From Pantanalinema sp. GBBB05 (GTDB lineage: Bacteria; Cyanobacteriota; Cyanobacteriia; Leptolyngbyales; Leptolyngbyaceae): DNA of 64,000 bases. Location: the NCBI GenBank assembly GCA_016743235.1, contig VRZD01000006.1, forward strand, positions 124,001 to 188,000. Reading direction: 5' to 3'. The translations under genes were made by a program, and so were the position numbers. This document shows, one piece after another, positions 1 to 7,279 of this stretch (positions are counted from its first letter, which is position 1; every line of letters begins with the position of its first letter). A model generated the notes under the pieces. That model was not told where the DNA came from. It searched no databases and was given only the letters and a program-made list of their open reading frames with translations.

Positions 1-113
1 GATAAGGCGAGATTTAAATAGTGACTTTAACAAGGAAGTTTCCATAGTTCCAATATCGATCGCATCGCTGTACAGACTCAGCCTAAAAATTTGTCTGAAG
101 AAATTATCGGCTC

Positions 114-1643
114 TTAGAAGCGAAATGTGAATGTCAGGTAGGGACCATTGTTAGATGCACTCACTTCAAAGGCATCGCTACCACTACCCGATTTGTACTT
201 CATATAAGCAAAGCGATAGCCTAATCCAACCGATGTGTTGCCAGAAAACATCCAGTCCAGCCCACCCATGATTTCCCAATTCAGCCCTAGGTTGCCAATG
301 TCGAAGCCCGCGATCGATCCGGCAAGCACCGCCGCCAGTCTAGGGGACAAGTTATAGCGAAAGCGAGTTCCCAAGAGGGGTTTTACCGTGGTCACGCTAC
401 GGCTAAAATCACCCTCACCACCTAAATTAGTTGAGACATCTAGATCACCGCTGACCCCAGCAAGCCGAATTCCAGCCATTAGATCAATCAGATAGGGACC
501 TAAATCAAACTCAGTTGCTACGCCCTTGGGGTTTACCTGAGATGAGTTATAGAACCGATAGGCACCTGCTATATCAACATTCCAGGCTTGAACTTGAACA
601 TCCGATTCAAAGGAAGAAGGAATGATTTTAGCCAGCTTGGCACCCAGGCGAGCCTCGATCTGCGCTTGAATGCGACCATCCAGCTTTCCCTTCAGGTAGT
701 CGGCAATTTGTTGCCGCAGTACAGAATCAACTCTTGCCTCAATGCGATCGGCAATGCGGTTAATTGCTAAGTCTAGGAAGCGATTGGGATTGGGACGGGT
801 AAAGCTATTTTGTTCTCCTAACTCCACGTAATCGCCATTCAACAAAAACCCCCAGTGATAATCGGGTGTCCAACCTTCCAAGCGACCCAAGAATCCAAAC
901 TCAAACGTGTTCCTGGCCGCTGAGAAAATCGTACTAGCACCAGCGGCAAAATCTGTACTGAAGCCTTTAACAGTTGCATCACCGTAAATACTCAGGGGCA
1001 AATAGATATAGGGTTGAAACAAAAAGTGCCACTTGTTAGCAGTAGTGGTGGATTCTGGCGTATCAGGAGATTCAGTAGGGGGTTCACGGTCGCTAGGAGA
1101 GCCCGTTGTAGCCGGATAGCTTGGGATGGGTGGACCCGAAACTCCACTTGCTGCAGGGTGTACCTGCGCCAATTCCGAGCTAGGCAAATTGAATTGTGGT
1201 GAGTCTTGCTCTAAGAGCCAGGTCGGTAAGGAAATGGTTGACTGGGGCTCTAGAGCCGTGATTGGGCTTGAAAGGGTGAAGTTAGAAAATGGCTGATTTT
1301 CTGATTTGCTTATGGAGGGCAAAGTCAGTTGCTCAAGTTTAGATGCCTTTACATCATTTGGGACAGTTTCGCTAGTGCTGTTTGACGTTGGAATAGTGAG
1401 CTCAATTAATGTTAGATCTGATGCAGTAGTAGTGAAAACGTTGGTTTCTAAGTTTAATGTGGTTGAATTACTTTTTGTATCATTAACTTGCTGGACGGCT
1501 ATATCGGTTGAAGTAGATGCTTGTGTAATATTTTGTAGCTTAGTCAGAGTTTGACCTTCCTGCGCGATCGCGGCTGGAGGTATCAGTACCATGGAACTCC
1601 AACATAAGGAGCTGAGCAACCGGAATTTGTGAGCTAGCAACAT
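114..1643 (-). CDS. Outer-membrane beta-barrel (porin-like) protein
   Basis: The protein has about 509 residues. It opens with a signal peptide (hydrophobic run then AIAQ), followed by a Ser/Thr- and Pro-rich low-complexity stretch up to about residue 205. The C-terminal half alternates hydrophobic and aromatic residues and ends in TFTFRF, the terminal aromatic signature of outer-membrane barrels. An amphipathic, charged helical insert lies around residues 290-345. A GTG at 1649 is also possible, but AGGGGAG sits 5 bases before the ATG at 1643, so I use the ATG. The gene is downstream of the maturase/DUF1622/DUF202 operon but has its own copy of the locus-wide 17-bp motif about 190 bases upstream. 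I infer that it admits the substrate of the sulfatase locus; family membership beyond 'barrel' is not certain. Confidence 0.75.
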   Translation of the reverse strand: MLLAHKFRLLSSLCWSSMVLIPPAAIAQEGQTLTKLQNITQASTSTDIAVQQVNDTKSNSTTLNLETNVFTTTASDLTLIELTIPTSNSTSETVPNDVKASKLEQLTLPSISKSENQPFSNFTLSSPITALEPQSTISLPTWLLEQDSPQFNLPSSELAQVHPAASGVSGPPIPSYPATTGSPSDREPPTESPDTPESTTTANKWHFLFQPYIYLPLSIYGDATVKGFSTDFAAGASTIFSAARNTFEFGFLGRLEGWTPDYHWGFLLNGDYVELGEQNSFTRPNPNRFLDLAINRIADRIEARVDSVLRQQIADYLKGKLDGRIQAQIEARLGAKLAKIIPSSFESDVQVQAWNVDIAGAYRFYNSSQVNPKGVATEFDLGPYLIDLMAGIRLAGVSGDLDVSTNLGGEGDFSRSVTTVKPLLGTRFRYNLSPRLAAVLAGSIAGFDIGNLGLNWEIMGGLDWMFSGNTSVGLGYRFAYMKYKSGSGSDAFEVSASNNGPYLTFTFRF

Positions 1644-1832
1644 TGACACTCCCCTTGGAAACCTAACAATAGCCTCATCCTGAAAACAACTTTGCAGCGC
1701 TGTTTATAGGCTGCCTCAAGCATTCACAAAGTCTATAGGGATTGTGAGACTAGGAACCCCTTTCTTACAATCTCCATAGGCTTGCTACCTACTTTAGATG
1801 CCCCTCATTCTCAGCAAAACTCTCGAATTTAT

Positions 1833-1849
1833 CTTGTCATTTCACGCCA
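1833..1849 (-). promoter_or_regulatory. Copy A of the 17-bp putative AraC-regulator site
   Basis: The minus strand reads TGGCGTGAAATGACAAG, followed by A. It matches the consensus TGGCRTGAAATGACAAG exactly and points towards the porin-like gene, 190 bases upstream of its ATG. It shares its invariant positions with five other copies in this locus. Binding by the AraC-type regulators encoded at 11.6-13.3 kb is inferred. Confidence 0.7.
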
Positions 1850-1855
1850 GGATAT

Positions 1856-2272
1856 TTAAAGATTAATGGCTTTGATTAAAACACCTAGGAAGCTGACTAA
1901 CCCTACTAACAGCAATGCTAATCCCACAATCTCCGTCGTTCTAGTACTGCTATACATAAAGCGATCGCTCTGAATTCGCTTTAACATCAAATGATGTTCT
2001 TTGAGGGCCGCTGCCATTGCAAACATCCCAATGCTAATAAAAGCCAGCCCAACGGCGTTGGTAATATGGTGGGGGTTAAGATGGGCACCAATCCGAGTTG
2101 TTTCTAACGTTCTAATGATTGTAGGAATGCCGAAGCCAAAGCCAATTAAGGAAAGGGATGTTCGAATCCATGCCATCAGGGTGCGATCGGCGGCGGCACG
2201 AGTCCGTTCTTTGGCTAGCTCATTATTCAGATTATAGGGTTCTGGTTCAGGAAATTCAGAAGAGGATGGCAT
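1856..2272 (-). CDS. DUF202 (YidH-like) small membrane protein
   Basis: This 138-residue protein has the DUF202 hallmark near its N-terminus: an ERTRAAADRTLMAWIRT segment followed by three hydrophobic stretches (about 35-55, 70-90 and 112-135). The family is a small inner-membrane protein of unknown biochemical role, often encoded next to sulfatases. It starts 18 bases after the DUF1622 stop and is probably the last gene of the maturase operon. The ATG at 2272 fits the family N-terminus, which has a short acidic leader. Family assignment is firm; function is unknown. Confidence 0.85.
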   Translation of the reverse strand: MPSSSEFPEPEPYNLNNELAKERTRAAADRTLMAWIRTSLSLIGFGFGIPTIIRTLETTRIGAHLNPHHITNAVGLAFISIGMFAMAAALKEHHLMLKRIQSDRFMYSSTRTTEIVGLALLLVGLVSFLGVLIKAINL

Positions 2273-2290
2273 AGTCGCGATCGAGGTTGA

Positions 2291-2704
2291 TTAGTTTTCG
2301 TTGGGATTGGTCATTGATAGCTGATGGCTTTGTTCTATTGCTTGCATTTCTTCAGCGAGTTCTTTGGAGAGAAAGAAGTTGAGGAACGTCCGAATTAGAG
2401 CCGTGATACCCAGTTTTCCTAACGCCTCAAATGAAGGTGCAACAGTTGTATTCGCAATATCTGCTCCAAGCTGAAATTCTAAGGCTAGAGATAACCAGCG
2501 ACCAAAATTAAGTCTAATGGTTGCCAAATCTGGGGAATAGTTTTGTAGTAGTCTGCGATCGGATGAAAACCGACGTTGATTTTGTCTCCAGGCTAATTGC
2601 CCAGTTTTCAACAAACCGACCAGAATACAGAGAATAGAACTGCTTTCCAGAATTAACTTTAATGTTCCTGCCAAACTAGCTAGGAGATGCTCTAGATATT
2701 CCAT
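2291..2704 (-). CDS. DUF1622 family membrane protein
   Basis: The protein has 137 residues. A first hydrophobic segment covers about residues 8-32 (LASLAGTLKLILESSSILCI), followed by a basic stretch and the conserved R-x-x-FGRWLSLALEFQLGADI core. A further hydrophobic region (about 95-112) precedes a charged tail. This matches DUF1622, inner-membrane proteins without a known activity. It begins 31 bases after the maturase stop and ends 18 bases before the DUF202 start, so the three genes look co-transcribed. A membrane role supporting transport or maturation of the sulfatase system is only an inference. Confidence 0.8.
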   Translation of the reverse strand: MEYLEHLLASLAGTLKLILESSSILCILVGLLKTGQLAWRQNQRRFSSDRRLLQNYSPDLATIRLNFGRWLSLALEFQLGADIANTTVAPSFEALGKLGITALIRTFLNFFLSKELAEEMQAIEQSHQLSMTNPNEN

Positions 2705-2735
2705 AAATCATGCATTTTTGAGTCAACTGAATTAA

Positions 2736-3992
2736 CTAACGAGCCGCGGATTTCCCAAAGCCCATCGGTTTCTTAGGCTGCCGTTCTAGTTGAGCGAGCA
2801 ATGCCATCACTTCATCAGCATAGCGCCCCTGACGCAGCAGTTCTGCCATCATCCGCATTGGTTGATCAATGTGGGTAAAAAAGGCTTTGTAGCCAGCACA
2901 TAGATAATTCAAACCAGCTTCGCCAGTCGGAGTTGTGATAAAGCGATTTTTAGGACAACCACCATTGCAGGCAAATCGGACTTCACAGCTGCGGCAGTAT
3001 TGGGGTAGGGTGTCGAACTTGGCTTGACCAAACTGCCGCTGTTGTTCTGAGGCAATCAACTCAATCATCTGGGTTTCCTGGATGTTGCCCAGCTTGTAAC
3101 TAGGTTCGACAAAGTGATCGCAGGAGTAGAGATCGCCGTTATGTTCCAGAGCTAGTGCTGTACCACAGGTTTTAGCGAAGATACATACCCCCGGTTGCAC
3201 ACCCACCCAATTGGCTAAGGCGGCATCAAAATGTTGAATGAAAACTTTACCGACATCGCGCCGCACCCATTCGTCAAATACGCCAATTAAAAATTGTCCA
3301 AATTGCTGTGGTTTCACCGATCGCTCTGTCACCTGATTGCCTGATTGGATGCGTATGGAGCCGTCTTCATTCACCCGTTCAATAATCGGAATAAATTGGA
3401 TGAACTCAGCCCCTAATTGATCGCGGAGGAAGCGGTAAACTTCTAAGGGTCGATCGCCATTGATCGCATTCACCGTACATAGAATATTGAAATCGACCTG
3501 GTGTTTTTTCAGAATTTTCCAGCCCTGGATGACCTGCTCAAAGCTACCCCTGCCGCGTTTATCAACCCGGTAGGTATCGTGCAACGGTTTGGGACCATCT
3601 ACGCTTAAGCCAATTAAGAAATTGTGCTGTTTAAAGAAACGTCCCCAGTCATCATCAAGTTTAGTGCCGTTAGTTTGCAATGTATGAGTGATGTTCTGAC
3701 CTGGTTTTTTGTGCTTTTCTACCAGGGCAATAGAACGTTGAAAAAACTCCAAACCCATTAACGTTGGCTCTCCACCCTGCCATGCCACACTCACTTCAGG
3801 CGTTTGGTGGGAAGCTAAAAGTTGCTGAATATACGTCTCCAAGAGCTCATCAGACATACGGAACTTGCTGCCGGGATAAAGCTGCTCCTTAGACAAAAAA
3901 AAGCAATACTGACAGTCCAGGTTGCAGATCGCTCCAGTGGGTTTGGCCAGTAGATGAAAGGCGGGAGGCGCGTTCTTAGGGAATGTCAGCAT
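2736..3992 (-). CDS. Anaerobic-type sulfatase maturase (radical SAM/SPASM)
   Basis: This enzyme would convert the active-site Cys (or Ser) of a type I sulfatase to C-alpha-formylglycine, using S-adenosylmethionine and iron-sulfur clusters. The radical SAM motif CNLDCQYC is at residues 23-30. The auxiliary-cluster (SPASM) cysteines follow near residues 270-350, including CRSCEVRFACNGGC. The length of 418 residues is normal for the anSME family. It lies 64 bases downstream of motif copy B and heads the operon with DUF1622 and DUF202. Its natural client is the sulfatase at about 7.3-9.6 kb, which has the CxPTR sequence. Confidence in the family is high. Confidence 0.92.
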   Translation of the reverse strand: MLTFPKNAPPAFHLLAKPTGAICNLDCQYCFFLSKEQLYPGSKFRMSDELLETYIQQLLASHQTPEVSVAWQGGEPTLMGLEFFQRSIALVEKHKKPGQNITHTLQTNGTKLDDDWGRFFKQHNFLIGLSVDGPKPLHDTYRVDKRGRGSFEQVIQGWKILKKHQVDFNILCTVNAINGDRPLEVYRFLRDQLGAEFIQFIPIIERVNEDGSIRIQSGNQVTERSVKPQQFGQFLIGVFDEWVRRDVGKVFIQHFDAALANWVGVQPGVCIFAKTCGTALALEHNGDLYSCDHFVEPSYKLGNIQETQMIELIASEQQRQFGQAKFDTLPQYCRSCEVRFACNGGCPKNRFITTPTGEAGLNYLCAGYKAFFTHIDQPMRMMAELLRQGRYADEVMALLAQLERQPKKPMGFGKSAAR

Positions 3993-4055
3993 AATCTAGT
4001 CCGCGGCATCATTGGGTCTAATTTTAGTTAAGTACACCAAAACGCACTAGCATTT

Positions 4056-4072
4056 CTTGTCATTAGATGCCA
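4056..4072 (-). promoter_or_regulatory. Copy B of the 17-bp putative AraC-regulator site
   Basis: The minus strand reads TGGCATCTAATGACAAG, followed by A. It differs from the consensus only in the variable middle. It is 64 bases upstream of the maturase start and points towards it, a typical position for an activator site. Confidence 0.7.
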
Positions 4073-4151
4073 AAAATTACTCGTCTCGTCTATCTGGGCA
4101 TGACAAAGCTTAAAAACAAATCACCTCTACTGGTAAAAGGGCTAAGAAACC

Positions 4152-4168
4152 TGGCATGGAATGACAAG
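4152..4168 (+). promoter_or_regulatory. Copy D of the 17-bp putative AraC-regulator site
   Basis: The plus strand reads TGGCATGGAATGACAAG, followed by A. It points towards the membrane-protein gene at 4486, whose start is 317 bases downstream. It forms an inverted pair with copy B, 96 bases from start to start. Confidence 0.65.
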
Positions 4169-4485
4169 ACTAGTCTGGGAAAAGCAGGTAGCATTCAACA
4201 TTCGCCAATCAATGCTAGATAGCTTCTACCATGCTGGTATGGCTCGACAACGGCATCACCGATCGTCTATAGCGATCGAAATAATGGGTGGTAGCACTTC
4301 CAGTCTTTCCCCTCATGGCTATGATCCGATCGATTACAGCATGATTGACCCTCGCATTGGAACCCTCAAACAAATCAGCTCAGTCTGACTCCTTTTGCTG
4401 GAGCCATTTTGCAGCAGCAGGGTTAGGTTCAAGTTTTCGTTTGGATTTGTCTGATCACCGCTTTTGTTGAGGTAATCCCGTCATC

Positions 4486-5658
4486 ATGGCAACTGACTCT
4501 ACTTCCAGGGCTAATTTTTCGTTAACGCAGGGAGGACCTACCGATCGAGCCTTAGAACGGATTGGATTTCCGCCTCACTTAAGTAGAAGGATTGTCATTT
4601 CCATCTTAGTGAGCTGGCTACCGCTACTAATTCTGTCTACCTTGCAGGGATTGGCGATCGGCACTACCGTCAAGATTCCCTTTCTGCTGGATATTGCCGA
4701 GCAAACTCGATTGCTCTTGGTTATGCCGTTGTTATTGGTTGCAGAACCGATTATTAACTCCTCGATCAAAGAAGCGGTCGAGCAATTCTTACATGAAGAG
4801 ATTGTCTCAGAAGTAGATCTGCCAGCATTTAAAGCGGCGATTCATCAGGGAATGCGATGGAAAGAATCTGCCTGGGCAGAAGCGATTCTGGTTAGCATCA
4901 TTGTGGTTTTCATGATCACTTACCTGGATGTAGTGAAATCTATTCATCTATCAACGTGGATTCTGCTTCCTTCTACCAGTAATCCTGGACGATCGCTGGC
5001 AGGCTGGTGGTATACCCTGATCAGTATGTCGCTCTATCGCTTTCTACTGTTCCGCTGGTGCTGGCGATTTATCATCTGGTCTCGCTTCCTCTGGCACGTG
5101 TCCAGACTCCGACTGCAACTCATACCGACTCATCCAGACAAAGCTGGTGGGATAGCTTTTTTGGGAGATACGCAGATCAGATTCGCCATTCTTCTCTTCT
5201 CACTGTCGGCGGTGATGGCAGCCACAATGGCTAATTTAGTCGTTTACGAACAAAAAGCTCCTCTGGAATTCAAGTCTACTGTCTTCAGTTACATTCTGTT
5301 GGTAATTATTCTGGTTTTGCTGCCGCTCTTCGCCTATACAGGCAAATTGATTAAGGTCAAGGAGCAGGGACAGCTAGAGTATTCAGTCCTTGGTATGGAT
5401 TACACTAAATCATTTGAACAAAAATGGATCCGCACTGATCCCGCTATTCAAGAATCACTATTGGGAAATCGAGATGTACGATCGCTAGCAGATCTGGCTA
5501 GGAGTTTTGCAGTTGTGAGGAGCATGAACATTGTGCCCTTTGACTTTGATACTGTGAAGTTTCTCGTGCTGGCGACAATCCTACCCTTTGTGCCGTTGGT
5601 TTTGACAGTGATATCCCTCCAGGAGGTTTTGGAAAAAATGCGAGAATTCCTACTGTAG
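4486..5658 (+). CDS. Multi-pass membrane protein of unknown function
   Basis: The protein has 390 residues with about seven hydrophobic segments, near residues 35-58, 75-93, 130-150, 172-195, 235-255, 265-287 and 362-382. The loops carry conserved-looking charged patches (for example RIGFPPHLSRR before the first segment). I do not recognise a transporter signature or catalytic motif. It is divergent from the maturase operon and has a copy of the regulatory motif upstream, so I place it in the same regulon. The 3' end overlaps the remnant of an opposite-strand gene (5650-5841), suggesting a recombination or deletion junction. A weak GAGG lies about 13 bases before the ATG. Confidence 0.8.
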   Translation: MATDSTSRANFSLTQGGPTDRALERIGFPPHLSRRIVISILVSWLPLLILSTLQGLAIGTTVKIPFLLDIAEQTRLLLVMPLLLVAEPIINSSIKEAVEQFLHEEIVSEVDLPAFKAAIHQGMRWKESAWAEAILVSIIVVFMITYLDVVKSIHLSTWILLPSTSNPGRSLAGWWYTLISMSLYRFLLFRWCWRFIIWSRFLWHVSRLRLQLIPTHPDKAGGIAFLGDTQIRFAILLFSLSAVMAATMANLVVYEQKAPLEFKSTVFSYILLVIILVLLPLFAYTGKLIKVKEQGQLEYSVLGMDYTKSFEQKWIRTDPAIQESLLGNRDVRSLADLARSFAVVRSMNIVPFDFDTVKFLVLATILPFVPLVLTVISLQEVLEKMREFLL

Positions 5659-5841
5659 CGTGAACATTTGAACTACATAGCCAGCAGGGAGGGTTGGATA
5701 AATTGCTCCCATTGCATAGGTAGCACCCGCCGCATAGCCTGCCGAGTAAGCGTTACTAGCCGCCGCCGTATTAGCTGCTGCCGCACCTGCTCTGTAGCCG
5801 TGCCCCTGCATACCAGGAGCCGTCAGGTGCGGGTAGCCTTC
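5650..5841 (-). pseudogene. Ala/Gly-rich protein remnant (3'-truncated fragment)
   Basis: On the minus strand, just after the DUF1254 stop, an open frame of about 63 codons encodes an Ala/Gly/Asn/Tyr-rich segment. It contains AAAANTAAASNAYSAGYAAG and then AMGAIYPTLPAGYVV before a stop. From memory, proteins with this pattern occur next to sulfatase/DUF1254 genes in proteobacteria and continue into a Trp/Tyr-rich C-terminus, which is missing here. The first in-frame ATG is at 5811. The frame ends inside the 3' end of the opposing membrane-protein gene. I interpret it as a decayed gene fragment rather than a functional CDS. Base and codon pattern support real former coding sequence. Confidence 0.5.
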
Positions 5842-5858
5842 CTAGGTCATTACGGACT

Positions 5859-7193
5859 CTATACCCGCTTAACGGTTGGAGGAACCCATCGACCGTCAAG
5901 TGCCTGAGATTTTGGCGCATACAGACGCATGGTTACACCAAGCACTCCCTCAGCTGGAGATGGCAACCAGTTCGATTCTTGATCACTACCGGGTGAATTC
6001 GCTTGAATGTAGATGTCGAGAGAGCCATCCGAGTTGTACTTCAAGTCATCCCGATCGCCGATCGCAAAGCGATTGAGTGTGTTAATCACCTGGAACCCTT
6101 CAGCGTCATACATGGTGATCGACCAAAATGCTTCTACAGGTGGGAGTTCATCCTTGGTGAAATGCAGCACATAGTTGTTTGCTCCTGCCAACGGTTTGCC
6201 ATCGGCATCGGCTAAACACAACGGGTAGATTGCATCTTGAGGTTGGTTAGCTCCCAGACCCACCATTGCGACGATCGCTCGCTTGAGATAGTAGTTGCCA
6301 TAAACCCCCATCGTATCGGTGTTCATCTGCCAGCCATTGACTACCCGCGCTAAAGTTGGCAACTTTTCTTGCATTAACTTCAATCCATCGACTACTGCCT
6401 GCTCCAACCCCGCTTTGATGGCAGGGGAGGCATGGTCGAAATCAAAGCTCTGCCCCGGTACAATGCCGATGCGATTGAGGCGAGCGATCGTAGACCAATC
6501 CGTGATGTGGGGTGGGTTGAGTTTGAGCAATTCTGCCCCATAGCTGAAGTACTGCGCCGCCGGCATGGTGTTGACTTGAACTAGAGGCGGTGTTTTCATA
6601 TCCACTGTAGGATCGATCGCCGCGATCGGTTCCCAGGATTGTCCCCATGCAGACAAGGGGGTGATTCGATAACCGTCCTGCACCTGATTCACTGCTGCAT
6701 AATCTTTTGGTCCATTGGTTTGGGTCCGACCGATAACCCAGACATAGGAAGTAGGTGACTCAATCGGTTGCACACCTTCAGGTAGAGTGCCTTGCCATCC
6801 TTTCGGAATCACGCCAAAATGGGCAGCACTCGTTCCAGTGGTACGTTTACCAGGAACTGCGAATACATCAGACCACAGATCCAGCATAGGTAGCAGGTAG
6901 TAGCGATCGTGGGTATCTGGTGCAGACACAATCATTGGTTCCTGGGTCAGATCGAGCCATGCTGAGGAATAGAGTGTGTCAAAGTTTGGGCGCACCACTT
7001 CACGAAAATCGGCAGGCGGAAAAGCTCGCAAGTGATGAAAGGCATTCATCGGGCCCATGCCCGGTTTAGTGCCAGGGGCATAGTTGGTTGTTACCCGACG
7101 GGTTACATCCATTGAGATCAGCGAATAAAAGTAATGGTAGGCTTCAATGCCGATCTCGTAGGCTTCTGTTTGACTCAGCGTTTGATTGCTCAT
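5859..7193 (-). CDS. DUF1254/DUF1214 domain protein
   Basis: The product has about 444 residues. The N-terminal part (about 40-190) matches DUF1254, with the conserved VVRPNFDTLYSSAWLDL and MLDLWSDVFAVPG stretches. The C-terminal part (about 320-435) matches DUF1214, with EAFWSITMYDAEGF and the final MRLYAPKSQALDG-WVPP block. The enzymatic role of the family is unknown. A start at 7235 is possible, but AGGAG lies 8 bases before the ATG at 7193, which also matches the usual N-terminus. There is no signal peptide. The gene directly follows the sulfatase, so it is probably translated from the same transcript, and it ends next to the 5650-5841 gene remnant. Confidence 0.85.
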   Translation of the reverse strand: MSNQTLSQTEAYEIGIEAYHYFYSLISMDVTRRVTTNYAPGTKPGMGPMNAFHHLRAFPPADFREVVRPNFDTLYSSAWLDLTQEPMIVSAPDTHDRYYLLPMLDLWSDVFAVPGKRTTGTSAAHFGVIPKGWQGTLPEGVQPIESPTSYVWVIGRTQTNGPKDYAAVNQVQDGYRITPLSAWGQSWEPIAAIDPTVDMKTPPLVQVNTMPAAQYFSYGAELLKLNPPHITDWSTIARLNRIGIVPGQSFDFDHASPAIKAGLEQAVVDGLKLMQEKLPTLARVVNGWQMNTDTMGVYGNYYLKRAIVAMVGLGANQPQDAIYPLCLADADGKPLAGANNYVLHFTKDELPPVEAFWSITMYDAEGFQVINTLNRFAIGDRDDLKYNSDGSLDIYIQANSPGSDQESNWLPSPAEGVLGVTMRLYAPKSQALDGRWVPPTVKRV

Positions 7194-7279
7194 TGGTTTA
7201 ACTCCTAGGCTATGTTGAATCTGGTCTATTCCCACCCCTGATCGGCAGGCTGATATGGACTACCGATCGCTAAATAAGC

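Larger units (their letters stand above)
3993..4485. other. Divergent intergenic region with two oriented regulatory motifs
   Basis: This 493-base region separates the maturase operon (minus) from the 7-TM protein gene (plus). It contains two of the six 17-bp sites in inverted orientation, each pointing at its own gene. An open frame of 75 codons starts at 4161, but its ATG lies inside motif copy D, it has no Shine-Dalgarno sequence, and its product resembles nothing I know, so I do not call it. Nothing else is evident. Confidence 0.6.

Noticed and set aside
1..113. First bases of the window
   Set aside because: No coding frame or site could be supported in this short edge.
4091..4109. A possible seventh motif copy (GGGCATGACAAAG)
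   Set aside because: It has a TGACAA core but lacks the spacer and the correct TGGC distance, so it is at best a half-site.
4161..4388. 75-codon open frame between the maturase and the 7-TM protein genes
   Set aside because: Its ATG lies inside one of the six regulatory motifs, it lacks a Shine-Dalgarno sequence and its translation is not family-like.
5668..5907. Plus-strand frame of about 79 codons after the 7-TM gene
   Set aside because: It is antisense to the gene remnant and to the end of the DUF1254 gene and has Cys/Arg-rich, non-protein-like composition.
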